This document shows, in pieces, positions 7,837-16,710 of a stretch of DNA of 59,052 nt. Source of the DNA: Flavihumibacter sp. UBA7668 (GTDB taxonomy: Bacteria > Bacteroidota > Bacteroidia > Chitinophagales > Chitinophagaceae); the NCBI RefSeq assembly GCF_002483205.1, contig NZ_DLHM01000006.1:208597-267648 (forward strand), given 5' to 3'. A program made the position numbers and the translations under genes. The notes under the pieces were generated by a model that did not search any database, was not told the origin of the DNA, and saw only the letters and a program-made list of their open reading frames with translations. The first letter of the stretch is position 1, and each line of letters opens with the position of its first letter.

Positions 7837-8898
7837 ATGAATCATTTTAAATTTTACAACAAGGAAGATTTACTCTACCTGACCCGTTTAAGACGATTTG
7901 AAACAAAACTGGGCGAACGTCTTCAGGTACTTTCGCACCCGGATCAATTTGAAGAAAAATTGGACAAATCTTCCGCCAGCTATGTATTATTTGGAATTCC
8001 GGAGGATATTGGTGTTAAGGCCAACTATGGTAAGGGAGGCGCAGATTCGGCCTGGCTGCCTTTCTTAAGCAGTTTCCTCAATATGCAGAGCAACGATTTT
8101 TTGACCGGTGAAGAAATCCTGTTGCTGGGTCATTTTGATTTTGGAGACCTGCAATACCTGATTGAAAACCATGCCCGGTCAGAAGAAGAAAAAATCGAAG
8201 CCTACCGACATGCGGTTAATCAGATTGATGAAGAAGTTGAACAGCTATCCAAACAAATAACGGCAGCAGGAAAAATCCCTATCGCTATTGGTGGAGGCCA
8301 TAACAATGCTTACCCATTAATTAAAGGATCTGCAAAAGGATTGTTCAAATCCGGCAAAATTCCGTTGGCACAGATCAATGTGATCAATCTGGATGCTCAT
8401 ACCGATTTCAGGCCCGCAGAAGGCAGGCATTCCGGCAATGGATTTCGCTACGCAGAAGAAGATGGTTATCTGCAGAAATACAGTGTAATTGGTGTAAAGG
8501 AATCGTATATTCAACAGAATGTCTGGCTCGATTTTGTCAATAATCCTTTCCTTGATCTTATCAGTTATGAGGATATTTTCCTGCATGAAAAAAGGAATTT
8601 TCTTCAGGCTGTAGCACATTGCACCAATTTGATGGATGAGAATTACTGTGGTATTGATCTTGATCTGGATGTTATTCAGGACGTATTAAGCAGTGCCTGT
8701 GCATCATCGGGTATAACTGTTATGCATGCACGCCAGTATGTAAATTTTGTAGCACAGGATCTCAAGCCTGCCTACCTGCATATTTGTGAAGGGGCCGCAC
8801 AATTAAGTGATGGTCGCAAAACCGATACCATTGGGCAGTTGATAGGCTTTCTGGTGGCTGATTTTGTGAAAGCCCGCCAGGATCTGAAGATTAATTAA
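7837..8898 (+). CDS. hutG: formimidoylglutamase (arginase/agmatinase family)
   Basis: Likely splits N-formimino-L-glutamate into glutamate and formamide, the last step of the pathway. The 353-residue protein has the ureohydrolase metal sites: GGGHNN with His155, LDAHTDFRP with Asp186, His188 and Asp190, and GIDLDLD with Asp274/Asp276. The family alone would also allow arginase or agmatinase, but position after hutH, hutU and hutI makes formimidoylglutamase the best reading. No folate-dependent formiminotransferase or hutF gene is present, in agreement with this four-step route. Its stop codon overlaps the stop of the convergent patatin gene by 3-4 bases. Confidence 0.88.
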   Translation: MNHFKFYNKEDLLYLTRLRRFETKLGERLQVLSHPDQFEEKLDKSSASYVLFGIPEDIGVKANYGKGGADSAWLPFLSSFLNMQSNDFLTGEEILLLGHFDFGDLQYLIENHARSEEEKIEAYRHAVNQIDEEVEQLSKQITAAGKIPIAIGGGHNNAYPLIKGSAKGLFKSGKIPLAQINVINLDAHTDFRPAEGRHSGNGFRYAEEDGYLQKYSVIGVKESYIQQNVWLDFVNNPFLDLISYEDIFLHEKRNFLQAVAHCTNLMDENYCGIDLDLDVIQDVLSSACASSGITVMHARQYVNFVAQDLKPAYLHICEGAAQLSDGRKTDTIGQLIGFLVADFVKARQDLKIN

Positions 8899-11162
8899 AA
8901 CATCTGTCGGGAAAAACGAAATCCCAGATTCACATAGTTGCGGATATGCCGTGACTGATCTCCATACATCAAACTGAATTCAAGCGGTCCGATAGGAGAG
9001 TCGATTCCCAATGTAAAAGCATAACCGCTTAACAGCCTGTTTGTGTTTACTTCAAAAGGCTCCTTAAGAAAACTTGTATACATCAGATTAAACGTTAGTG
9101 CCGTATAAACGGCACCGGTGAACTGGTATCGCCAGTTGATTGCACCTTTTATCAGGCTATTCGTAGTAACAGCCGCATCCTGAATGCCGGCAAAACTCAC
9201 CTGATTCCGCATAATTGGTTTCATTCCGCCAATTAGAAAATCATGAAATAAAAATTGAGAGGCATTAAAATTGCCTGCTGCTTCTGCCTGAAGGGTCAGG
9301 TAGGATTTCCTTCGGATAGGCAACACTTTTTCAATCTGGAACCGAACTCTGGCAAAAGTGCCGAAGGTTAAGCCCAGGGAATCAATATTCAGTATGGGAA
9401 CACCAGATGCCAGAAATACAGCATTTGGTTGCTGTGCAAAAATTACGGATGGTTCGAAGAGCGTATAGGTTCCCCTTCTTGGAAGAAACAGGCGATCATG
9501 CGAATTGTATTCATACCGGAGATAACCCTGCAGGTAGCGAATCTTACCTTCAATGGTTTGTAATCCCTCCGTTAATGGTTTCAACGATGCCCGCTCCCAA
9601 TGTAATCCTGCAGCATAAGACTGTCTTCTTTTATAGGCCAATTGCAATCTGGTATCGATTGAAGTGCTCAGCTCTCTTGCTACTCCTACTGATTTGTAAT
9701 TATTATAGGTTGGAAATTCCTGGCGTTCAAAATAGTATTCAGACACCCAGGCCAGCGGTACTTTCGGTGTACCGAAAACCTGGCTGTGTTCAGCTCTGAA
9801 ACGGAAATTTTCAGAGATCGCTGCTGAAACCGACGTGCGGCTTTGTTTGCCCAGAAAATCACGAAAACTTAAGTTCGCAATCAAACTCATATCACTAAGC
9901 GAATTAAAGTGTACGGCAAGTTTTGCTGTAATTGGAGCATTCTCTTCTGCAATCAGACGCATATCCGCTACACCATCCTCTCCAGGTACTGGTTCCAGCT
10001 GATAATACAATCGGTTGAAATAACGGGTTCCATAGGCCTGACGGATGGCATCTTCCATTTCTCTCACATTATAGGAATTGCCTTCCTTTAACCCTAACAT
10101 TCTTCGCAGGAAAGGTTTGGTAATATACCTTAGACTGTCACTCAAAATATGCCGGATCGTTACTCTTTCTTTTACGAGCGGAAACTCCACTTTGGAGGGT
10201 GCTCCATAGATGGCATTCAGACTGTCTGCCAGCTTTTTGAAATAGGGGTAATGTAAATCTCCCATTCTCAGGCCGATTTCCAATATACTATCGCTGTAGT
10301 TAAAACTTCCTGCTGTATACTTTTCAACCGGGTGATCTATAAAATAATCAGTCAGTGCTACTTCCTGTTTACTCAGATTAGCTTCTTTAAAAAAAGCAAT
10401 TTGCATCAGAATCTGCACTGGTGAGGTGATTTTATCTGCGGACAGCAAACCGGAACTGACACTGCTTCCAATAACAATATTAGCTCCCATATTCCGAACA
10501 TCACTCACCGGAAAATTGCGGATCAGTCCTCCATCCACCAATTTTTTTCCATCAATTTCAACAGCTGTAAAAACAGATGGAATGGCCATGCTGGAGCGAA
10601 CCGCAGAAATCAAATCCCCCTTATCCAGTACCACCGCATCTCCAGTTTCCAGATCTGTTGCAATACATTTAAAAGGACGTTTGAATTCATTGAAATCCCG
10701 GATTCCATATACCGGATTATAGAGCTCATTAAATTTTAGCCAGAGTTCTTCCGCTTCCAATACGCCGGATGGTATCCGAAACCTGCCTTTTTCCATAGGC
10801 AATTCCAGGGCATACCTGCCATATTCCTGTTTTTCTTCCATGATGAAGGCCTGCAGGGAAGAACGATTGCTAAGCAACACATTCCAATTCATGTTGCGGG
10901 CAATTTGAAGGATCGTATCTCCTGAATAGCCGATAGCATATAAGCTTCCAACAATTGCTCCCATGGATGTGCCGGTAACATAATCGATTTGCAAGCCGGC
11001 AGAATCGATAGCCTTCAGAATACCTATATGTGCCAGCCCTTTCGCACCACCACCACTAAGCGTCAATCCGATTTTGGGGCGTTGTGAAGGCTGGGTCTGA
11101 GCCTCAATAATATTTGTTGATACTACTAAAATTCCAGAAAGGAGGAGCACCCATGGTTTCAT
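8895..11162 (-). CDS. patatin-like phospholipase with POTRA and outer-membrane barrel domain
   Basis: A 755-residue protein with signal peptide (MKPWVLLLSGILVVS..., cleavage near EAQT). The patatin domain has the oxyanion loop GGGAKG (37-42), nucleophile motif GTSMG with Ser66 and DGG with Asp210. A POTRA-like stretch follows at about 330-400, and the rest is a BamA/Omp85-like barrel ending in NLGFRFSRQMF, with a C-terminal aromatic residue. The layout is that of PlpD-type (type Vd) autotransporters, common in Bacteroidota. It should act on phospholipids at or outside the outer membrane. It starts 11 bases after the ABC-F stop, so the two are probably co-transcribed. Confidence 0.92.
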   Translation of the reverse strand: MKPWVLLLSGILVVSTNIIEAQTQPSQRPKIGLTLSGGGAKGLAHIGILKAIDSAGLQIDYVTGTSMGAIVGSLYAIGYSGDTILQIARNMNWNVLLSNRSSLQAFIMEEKQEYGRYALELPMEKGRFRIPSGVLEAEELWLKFNELYNPVYGIRDFNEFKRPFKCIATDLETGDAVVLDKGDLISAVRSSMAIPSVFTAVEIDGKKLVDGGLIRNFPVSDVRNMGANIVIGSSVSSGLLSADKITSPVQILMQIAFFKEANLSKQEVALTDYFIDHPVEKYTAGSFNYSDSILEIGLRMGDLHYPYFKKLADSLNAIYGAPSKVEFPLVKERVTIRHILSDSLRYITKPFLRRMLGLKEGNSYNVREMEDAIRQAYGTRYFNRLYYQLEPVPGEDGVADMRLIAEENAPITAKLAVHFNSLSDMSLIANLSFRDFLGKQSRTSVSAAISENFRFRAEHSQVFGTPKVPLAWVSEYYFERQEFPTYNNYKSVGVARELSTSIDTRLQLAYKRRQSYAAGLHWERASLKPLTEGLQTIEGKIRYLQGYLRYEYNSHDRLFLPRRGTYTLFEPSVIFAQQPNAVFLASGVPILNIDSLGLTFGTFARVRFQIEKVLPIRRKSYLTLQAEAAGNFNASQFLFHDFLIGGMKPIMRNQVSFAGIQDAAVTTNSLIKGAINWRYQFTGAVYTALTFNLMYTSFLKEPFEVNTNRLLSGYAFTLGIDSPIGPLEFSLMYGDQSRHIRNYVNLGFRFSRQMF

Positions 11163-11173
11163 AGTCCATGAAG

Positions 11174-13129
11174 TTAGTCCATTTCGGTTTCCATTGAAAG
11201 GATCTTTTCGAATAAGATTTCGTATTCCTTATTCAATTCAGCCAGCGTTTCCGAATTCTTTTTATAAGCAGATTCTGCTGCCGCAAATTTATCTTTGTTA
11301 GAATAAGTTCCCGGATCTCCCAATGCTGCTTCCAGCTTCCCTTTTTCTTCTTTCAACCGGGCAATTTTTTCTTCTACCTGATTGAATTGTCGCTGGAATT
11401 TCTGTAATTCTTTTTTCTGATCCCTGTTCAATACAGGAGCCGGTGCTTTTACAACCGGCTGTTGAACAAGCACTGGAGCCGGTTCTTTTTTATCAGCTTT
11501 TGCCGGCTGTTCAGCTATGGCGGCCTGTTTGGCCATTCGTTCTTTCCATTCAACCCACTCGCCATAGCTGCCTTTGAATTCCTTGATCTGGTGATTGTCG
11601 ATTTCCCAGATTTTATTGGCTGCCTTGGAAATAAAATAACGATCGTGACTTACCAGTATAAAACTGCCCTCGTATTTATTCAATGCTTCCACCAGCAATT
11701 CCACCGAATGCATATCCAGGTGGTTGGTTGGTTCATCCAGCATCAGGAAATTAGCCTTACTTACAATGGTTTTGGCCAATGCAACCCTGGCTTTTTCGCC
11801 CCCGCTTAATACCTTGATCTTTTTATCGGTATCGTCTCCGCTAAACAGAAAACAGCCCAACAGGGTTCTTAGTTCCTGTTCGGTTTTCTGACTTCCGCAG
11901 GCTTTCATTTCTTCCAGCAGCGTGTTGTTGATGTCCAATGCCTCCAATTGGTGCTGTGCATAAAATGCTTCGTCCACATTATGTCCCCATTTCCTTTCTC
12001 CCTGAAACGATTCAATACCGGCAATAATTCGCAACAAAGTTGATTTACCTTTTCCGTTGGCTCCGATCAATGCAATTTTATCTCCCCGTTCAATTTCAGC
12101 AGAGGAGTTTTCCACGATCGTATGTTCGCCATATTTTTTGGTAACCTGTTTGAGTTCCACCAATACCTTACCCGGCATTTTATCGATCCGGAAATTGATC
12201 TTGATATTTGGACGTTCAATTTCAACTTCTTCTATACGATCCAACTTGTCAAGTCGCTTCATGGCACTTTGTGCTTGAGCAGCCTTGGTAGCTTTGGCCC
12301 GAAAACGTTCCACGAATCGTTCCTGCTGACGAATATATTCCTGCTGATTTTCAAAAGCCCGCTGCTGCAATTCCACTCGCATGGCTTTTTCGGTTTCGTA
12401 GAATTCGTAATTACCGGTATATATATGTAGTTGCTTTTGGTAAACTTCCACTATTTTGGTAACCATCCGGTTGATAAAAAACTTATCGTGACTTACAATC
12501 ACCACCGAACCCTTATAGTGCAGGAGGTATTTTTCCAGCCATTCAATGGATGGAAGATCGAGGTGGTTGGTAGGCTCATCCAGCAATAATAGATCCGGTT
12601 GCTGAAGAATCATTTTTGCCAGCAATACCCGCATCCGCCATCCTCCGCTGAATTCCTGATAGGGCCGGTTCATATCCTCAACAGAAAAACCCAGACCATG
12701 TAATACCTCTTCCGTACGGTGGTGAATATCATATCCACCCAATACTTCCAGTTCATGCAATTTGTCAGAATACAAATGCAGGGTCTTTTCATCACCTGTT
12801 CTTTCGAGCTCCTGGCCAATCTCCTCAATTTCCTTTTCCAGTTGCTGCACCCGCTCAAAAGCACTCAGCGCAACTTCCAGAATGGATTGCTTTGTTTCAA
12901 AACTCAGGAGATCCTGATGCAGGTATCCAATACTGGTACCCCTGCTTTTTTCCACTGTACCTGCAGATGGGAGGTATTCTCCAACAATTAATTTAAGGAG
13001 GGTTGACTTGCCGGTACCATTGTATCCGATCAGGCCAATTCGCTCATTCGGCTGTATATGCCAGGACGCTTCGGACACAATTACCCGGGCACCAAATTCG
13101 AACGTAACATTTTGTAATCCTACTAACAT
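11174..13129 (-). CDS. ABC-F family ATP-binding protein (ribosome-associated type)
   Basis: A 651-residue soluble protein with two ATP-binding cassettes and no membrane segment. NBD1 has Walker A GYNGTGKST, signature FSGGW and Walker B LLLLDEPTNHLD; NBD2 has GANGKGKST, LSGGEKARVALAK and LMLDEPTNHLD. Between them lies the charged, coiled-coil linker expected in ABC-F (about 240-320), and a C-terminal coiled coil (KKELQKFQRQFNQVEEKIAR) is of Uup/YheS type. ABC-F proteins act on the ribosome rather than in transport. The ATG giving MLVGLQNVTF is chosen because the promoter lies only six bases upstream; longer in-frame extensions are non-homologous. Confidence 0.93.
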   Translation of the reverse strand: MLVGLQNVTFEFGARVIVSEASWHIQPNERIGLIGYNGTGKSTLLKLIVGEYLPSAGTVEKSRGTSIGYLHQDLLSFETKQSILEVALSAFERVQQLEKEIEEIGQELERTGDEKTLHLYSDKLHELEVLGGYDIHHRTEEVLHGLGFSVEDMNRPYQEFSGGWRMRVLLAKMILQQPDLLLLDEPTNHLDLPSIEWLEKYLLHYKGSVVIVSHDKFFINRMVTKIVEVYQKQLHIYTGNYEFYETEKAMRVELQQRAFENQQEYIRQQERFVERFRAKATKAAQAQSAMKRLDKLDRIEEVEIERPNIKINFRIDKMPGKVLVELKQVTKKYGEHTIVENSSAEIERGDKIALIGANGKGKSTLLRIIAGIESFQGERKWGHNVDEAFYAQHQLEALDINNTLLEEMKACGSQKTEQELRTLLGCFLFSGDDTDKKIKVLSGGEKARVALAKTIVSKANFLMLDEPTNHLDMHSVELLVEALNKYEGSFILVSHDRYFISKAANKIWEIDNHQIKEFKGSYGEWVEWKERMAKQAAIAEQPAKADKKEPAPVLVQQPVVKAPAPVLNRDQKKELQKFQRQFNQVEEKIARLKEEKGKLEAALGDPGTYSNKDKFAAAESAYKKNSETLAELNKEYEILFEKILSMETEMD

Positions 13130-13135
13130 GGGGCG

Positions 13136-13143
13136 CAAAGTTA
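13136..13143 (-). promoter_or_regulatory. -7 promoter element of the ABC-F/patatin operon
   Basis: TAACTTTG on the minus strand, followed by CGCCCC and then directly ATG. With a transcription start 5-7 bases after the motif, the mRNA would be leaderless or nearly so. The C-rich stretch matches that of other housekeeping promoters in the window. Confidence 0.7.
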
Positions 13144-13219
13144 AAATAAATGCGCTTTCCGCAGGAAAATATGAACCAAGACAGCATGTTTTTGTTGAAC
13201 TGCTGGTAGTTTTACACCA

Positions 13220-15577
13220 ATGAACCGATTTATCCTCTGCATTTACCTGATCCTGGCTACCCTGGGGAACGCCACTGCTCAGCAAAAATTTACCCTTAGC
13301 GGGTATGTAAAAGACACCCTGTCCGGTGAAAACCTCATCGGTGCCACAGTTTCTATCAATGGCCAGGGCAAGGGAGTGAACAGTAATTCTTATGGTTATT
13401 TTTCTATTACGCTTACTCCGGGAACCTACCAGGTTAGCTTTTCTTATACCGGATATGAGCCGCAGACCAATTCCATTCAGCTGGATCGGGATGTAAATCT
13501 GACGGTGAACCTGTCTCCGCGGATCGTTGCCAGCGAAGAAGTAGTAGTCTATGCAAAGCGAAAAGATGGGAATGTTCGGGATGCACAGATGGGAAAAGTG
13601 GATCTTAGCATTGCTCAGATCAAATCCCTCCCTGCAATTTTCGGTGAAGTGGATGTATTGAAAACACTTCAACTTCTCCCCGGTGTTCGGAATGCCGGAG
13701 AAGGAAATGCCGGTTTTTATGTAAGGGGAGGAGGACCCGATCAAAACCTGGTATTATTGGATGATGCGGTAGTTTATAATTCCGGCCACCTCTTCGGCTT
13801 TTTTTCCATCTTCAACTCTGATGCCATAAAAAATGTGAGCCTTATTAAGGGTGGAATGCCTGCCCAATATGGTGGACGTCTTTCCTCTGTCCTGGATATC
13901 GCCATGAAAGATGGCAATATGAAAAAGATGGAAGTGGAAGGAGGAATTGGTGCGATTGCATCCCGGTTAAATATACAGGGACCTATAATAAAAGATAAAG
14001 CATCTTTTATTATTTCCGCCCGTAGAACCTATATTGATGCCCTGGTGAAACCCTTTGTAAAAAAGGAAAGTGCGTTTTATGGATCGGGTTATTATTTCTA
14101 TGATCTGAATACCAAGGTGAACTATAAGTTTTCAGATAAAGACCGGCTTTTTCTAAGCGGTTATTTCGGGCGGGATGTTTTCACCTTTAAAAACAGCCAG
14201 CGCTCCTTCAGTGCCAATATCCCCTGGGGTAATGCCACTGCCACCCTGCGTTGGAACCACCTCTTTCACAGGAAATTATTCTCCAATACCACCCTGGTTT
14301 TCAACGATTATAATTTTGCATTTAACGGAACCCAGAATAACCTGACTTTTAATGTACAGTCCGGTATCCGGGACCTTACCGGTAAATTTGATATGGATTA
14401 TTATCCCGGTTCGCAACACAAATTGAAGTTTGGTGCACAGTTTACCCATCATACATTTAAACCCAATCTGGTTTCCGGACGGTCTGATTCAATAGATTTT
14501 ACCCCCAATAATGCACAACGAAAATTTGCCCGGGAAACTGCGATTTATATTCAGGACGATTGGGATCTGACGGATCAATTTCGAATCAGTGCGGGTTTGC
14601 GTTACAGTAATTTCACACAGGTGGGTGCCTATACCCGATATGAAAGGGATACCGATGGCAATAAAACGGATAGTGCTGTATATGGCAAAGGAGATCGGGT
14701 GAAAAATTACGGCGGATTGGAACCTCGTTTAACCATGCGGTATAGCATCAATGATGCCAGCTCGATTAAAGCGTCTGTTTCAAAAAATTACCAGTATATC
14801 CATCTCGTCAGCAATGCCGGAAATACACTTCCAACCGATTTATGGGTGCCCAGTACCTTGTTTGTCCGGCCACAAGTAAGCTGGCAATATGCTGCGGGAT
14901 ACTTCAGAAATTTCAAGGAAAATACCTTTGAAACATCTGTTGAAGTTTATTATAAACAAATGGAAAACCAGATCGAATACCGGGAGGGATATACACCCTC
15001 ACTGGCTGATCCGGAAGAAGAATTTGTTTTTGGTGATGGATGGAGTTATGGTGCTGAATTTTTTGTTCGAAAAAATCTGGGTAGAATGACCGGATGGATT
15101 GGTTATACTCTGAGCTGGACCTACCGGAAATTCCCTGACCTTAATGAAGGAAATAAATACCCGGCCCGCTATGATCGCAGGCATGATCTTTCAGCAGTAG
15201 CATCTTATGAGCTGAATAAAAAGTGGAAATTATCAGCTGTTTTTGTATATGGTACCGGAAGCGCAACAACCTTACCCGAGCGTTTTTATCTTGTAAACGG
15301 AGTGCTAACCCAAGAGTATAGCCGAATTAATCAATATCGGCTACCTTCCTATCACCGGCTCGATTTTTCCGCCACCTACACCCCGGTACCAAAAAAGCCA
15401 AGACGGATCAAAGGACATTGGGTATTCAGCATCTACAATGTTTACAGTCGGCTGAATCCCTATTTCATTTATTTTGATCAAACCGGTTCGGCGTTGGATG
15501 GATCTCTAAAAGTTGATGCCCGTCAGGTAAGCCTTTTTCCAATTATACCGAGTGTCACCTGGAATTTCAAGTTGTAG
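13220..15577 (+). CDS. TonB-dependent receptor with carboxypeptidase-like N-terminal domain
   Basis: A 785-residue outer-membrane protein with signal peptide (cleavage after NATAQ). Residues about 24-110 form a carboxypeptidase-regulatory-like beta domain (FTLSGYVKDTLSGENLIGAT...NGYGYFSI pattern). The plug follows, with FYVRGGGPDQNLVLLDDAVVYN and IKGGMPAQYGGRLSSVLDI, and then a 22-strand-type barrel to the C-terminus. No SusD-like partner follows, so this is not a classical Sus-type glycan locus. Substrate is unknown. It is divergent from the ABC-F gene with a 90-bp gap. Confidence 0.92.
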   Translation: MNRFILCIYLILATLGNATAQQKFTLSGYVKDTLSGENLIGATVSINGQGKGVNSNSYGYFSITLTPGTYQVSFSYTGYEPQTNSIQLDRDVNLTVNLSPRIVASEEVVVYAKRKDGNVRDAQMGKVDLSIAQIKSLPAIFGEVDVLKTLQLLPGVRNAGEGNAGFYVRGGGPDQNLVLLDDAVVYNSGHLFGFFSIFNSDAIKNVSLIKGGMPAQYGGRLSSVLDIAMKDGNMKKMEVEGGIGAIASRLNIQGPIIKDKASFIISARRTYIDALVKPFVKKESAFYGSGYYFYDLNTKVNYKFSDKDRLFLSGYFGRDVFTFKNSQRSFSANIPWGNATATLRWNHLFHRKLFSNTTLVFNDYNFAFNGTQNNLTFNVQSGIRDLTGKFDMDYYPGSQHKLKFGAQFTHHTFKPNLVSGRSDSIDFTPNNAQRKFARETAIYIQDDWDLTDQFRISAGLRYSNFTQVGAYTRYERDTDGNKTDSAVYGKGDRVKNYGGLEPRLTMRYSINDASSIKASVSKNYQYIHLVSNAGNTLPTDLWVPSTLFVRPQVSWQYAAGYFRNFKENTFETSVEVYYKQMENQIEYREGYTPSLADPEEEFVFGDGWSYGAEFFVRKNLGRMTGWIGYTLSWTYRKFPDLNEGNKYPARYDRRHDLSAVASYELNKKWKLSAVFVYGTGSATTLPERFYLVNGVLTQEYSRINQYRLPSYHRLDFSATYTPVPKKPRRIKGHWVFSIYNVYSRLNPYFIYFDQTGSALDGSLKVDARQVSLFPIIPSVTWNFKL

Positions 15578-15645
15578 GAGAAATTTTTTCCCGGTTTGAG
15601 CATTTGATTGCTGGTATGATTTTTTGGCGAGCACTTAAAAACCAT

Positions 15646-16677
15646 ATGAAGCGAACACTTTTACCTGCATCTGGAATTCAGTTTGTTTTTCAAATACTGC
15701 TTGCCTGTGGGGTAACGGCTTTGTTTATCTGGCAGTTTAATTTCTTCCTGCTTATTTTCGCAAGTGTTTTATCAGCCATCCTTTTTCATTATGTAGCAAG
15801 CTGGATAGAGAAAAAAATTAAAATCAAATACATCTGGTCGTTAACGATAACGCTTTTAACTATCGCTCTTTTAATAACCGGCTTTTTTTTATTAGCCGGA
15901 CCCTCGGTATCCAAACAAATAGAGGAAATCTCCACTTCTCTGCCGAAATCAGTGGATCAGTTGATGAAAAAAATGCAGTCTCACCCAATTGGAAAGAAAC
16001 TCATCAAACAATTACCCGATGATCCTGGAAAAGCAGTTTCAGAGAACAAGGATTTACTCGTTAAAGCGGCATCCTATCTAAGTTCATTTCTGGGTATTCT
16101 GGGAAATATTTTGATTGTACTAATCGCAGCTATCTTTTTGGCTGCGGCGCCTGGTACCTATGTTAAGGGATTGGTACGTTTTTTCCCTTTGCCAAAAAGA
16201 ACTGAAATCAGCGGGTTGATTCATAAAATATATAACACACTCGCTACCTGGCTGGCAGCAAAATTTGCTTCTATGATGGTAGTGGGACTGGCAACCGGTA
16301 TTGGCCTTGCTATTTTGGGTGTACCAATGGCGTTGATCCTTGCTTTGATTGCAGCTGCTTTTACTTTCATTCCCTATATCGGACCCTACCTTGCATTGGT
16401 ACCGGCCGTGTTGGTTGGACTACTGGAAAGCTCGCAAATGGCTCTATATATTACCATCCTGTATTTCTCTATACAAATTGTTGAAAGTTATTTCATCACC
16501 CCCATGATTGAGAAGAAAATGGTGGAATTGCCACCGGTACTGGCTTTATTCTGGCAGGTATTATTGGGTACTGTTGCAGGTGCACTCGGCTTATTATTAG
16601 CTTCTCCAATATTGGCAGCATTAATTGTATTGATAAAAGAAACACACGTAAAAAAAATGGAAGCAGCCAATGAATGA
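15646..16677 (+). CDS. AI-2E family transporter (PerM/YdiK type)
   Basis: A 343-residue membrane protein. It has paired N-terminal helices, an amphipathic middle part (EISTSLPKSVDQLMKKMQS), and later helices with FIPYIGPYLALVPAVLVGL and the typical SYFITPMIEKKMVELPPVLALF motif of the family. The family covers AI-2 exporters but also Na+/H+ antiporter-like members, so the substrate is open. ATG at 15646 (MKRTLLP) is preferred; ATG 15616 or TTG 15604 would lengthen the N-terminus by 10-14 residues. Its 3' end contains a terminator hairpin that serves the convergent RND operon. Confidence 0.88.
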   Translation: MKRTLLPASGIQFVFQILLACGVTALFIWQFNFFLLIFASVLSAILFHYVASWIEKKIKIKYIWSLTITLLTIALLITGFFLLAGPSVSKQIEEISTSLPKSVDQLMKKMQSHPIGKKLIKQLPDDPGKAVSENKDLLVKAASYLSSFLGILGNILIVLIAAIFLAAAPGTYVKGLVRFFPLPKRTEISGLIHKIYNTLATWLAAKFASMMVVGLATGIGLAILGVPMALILALIAAAFTFIPYIGPYLALVPAVLVGLLESSQMALYITILYFSIQIVESYFITPMIEKKMVELPPVLALFWQVLLGTVAGALGLLLASPILAALIVLIKETHVKKMEAANE

Positions 16678-16686
16678 CTGCTTCCA
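16651..16686 (-). terminator. intrinsic terminator of the RND efflux operon, inside the AI-2E gene 3' end
   Basis: On the minus strand TGGAAGCAG pairs perfectly with CTGCTTCCA across an 11-nt loop and is followed by seven T residues. The stem overlaps the last codons and stop of the convergent plus-strand gene. On the plus strand the same stem is followed only by CATGTTTTCC, so it is a weaker terminator there. Confidence 0.8.
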
Positions 16687-16710
16687 CATGTTTTCCTTTC
16701 ATTATGGTTT

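Noticed and set aside
13130..13744. N-terminal extension of the ABC-F frame by about 205 codons
   Set aside because: It is antisense to the TonB-receptor gene, has no homology to ABC-F proteins and crosses the promoter.
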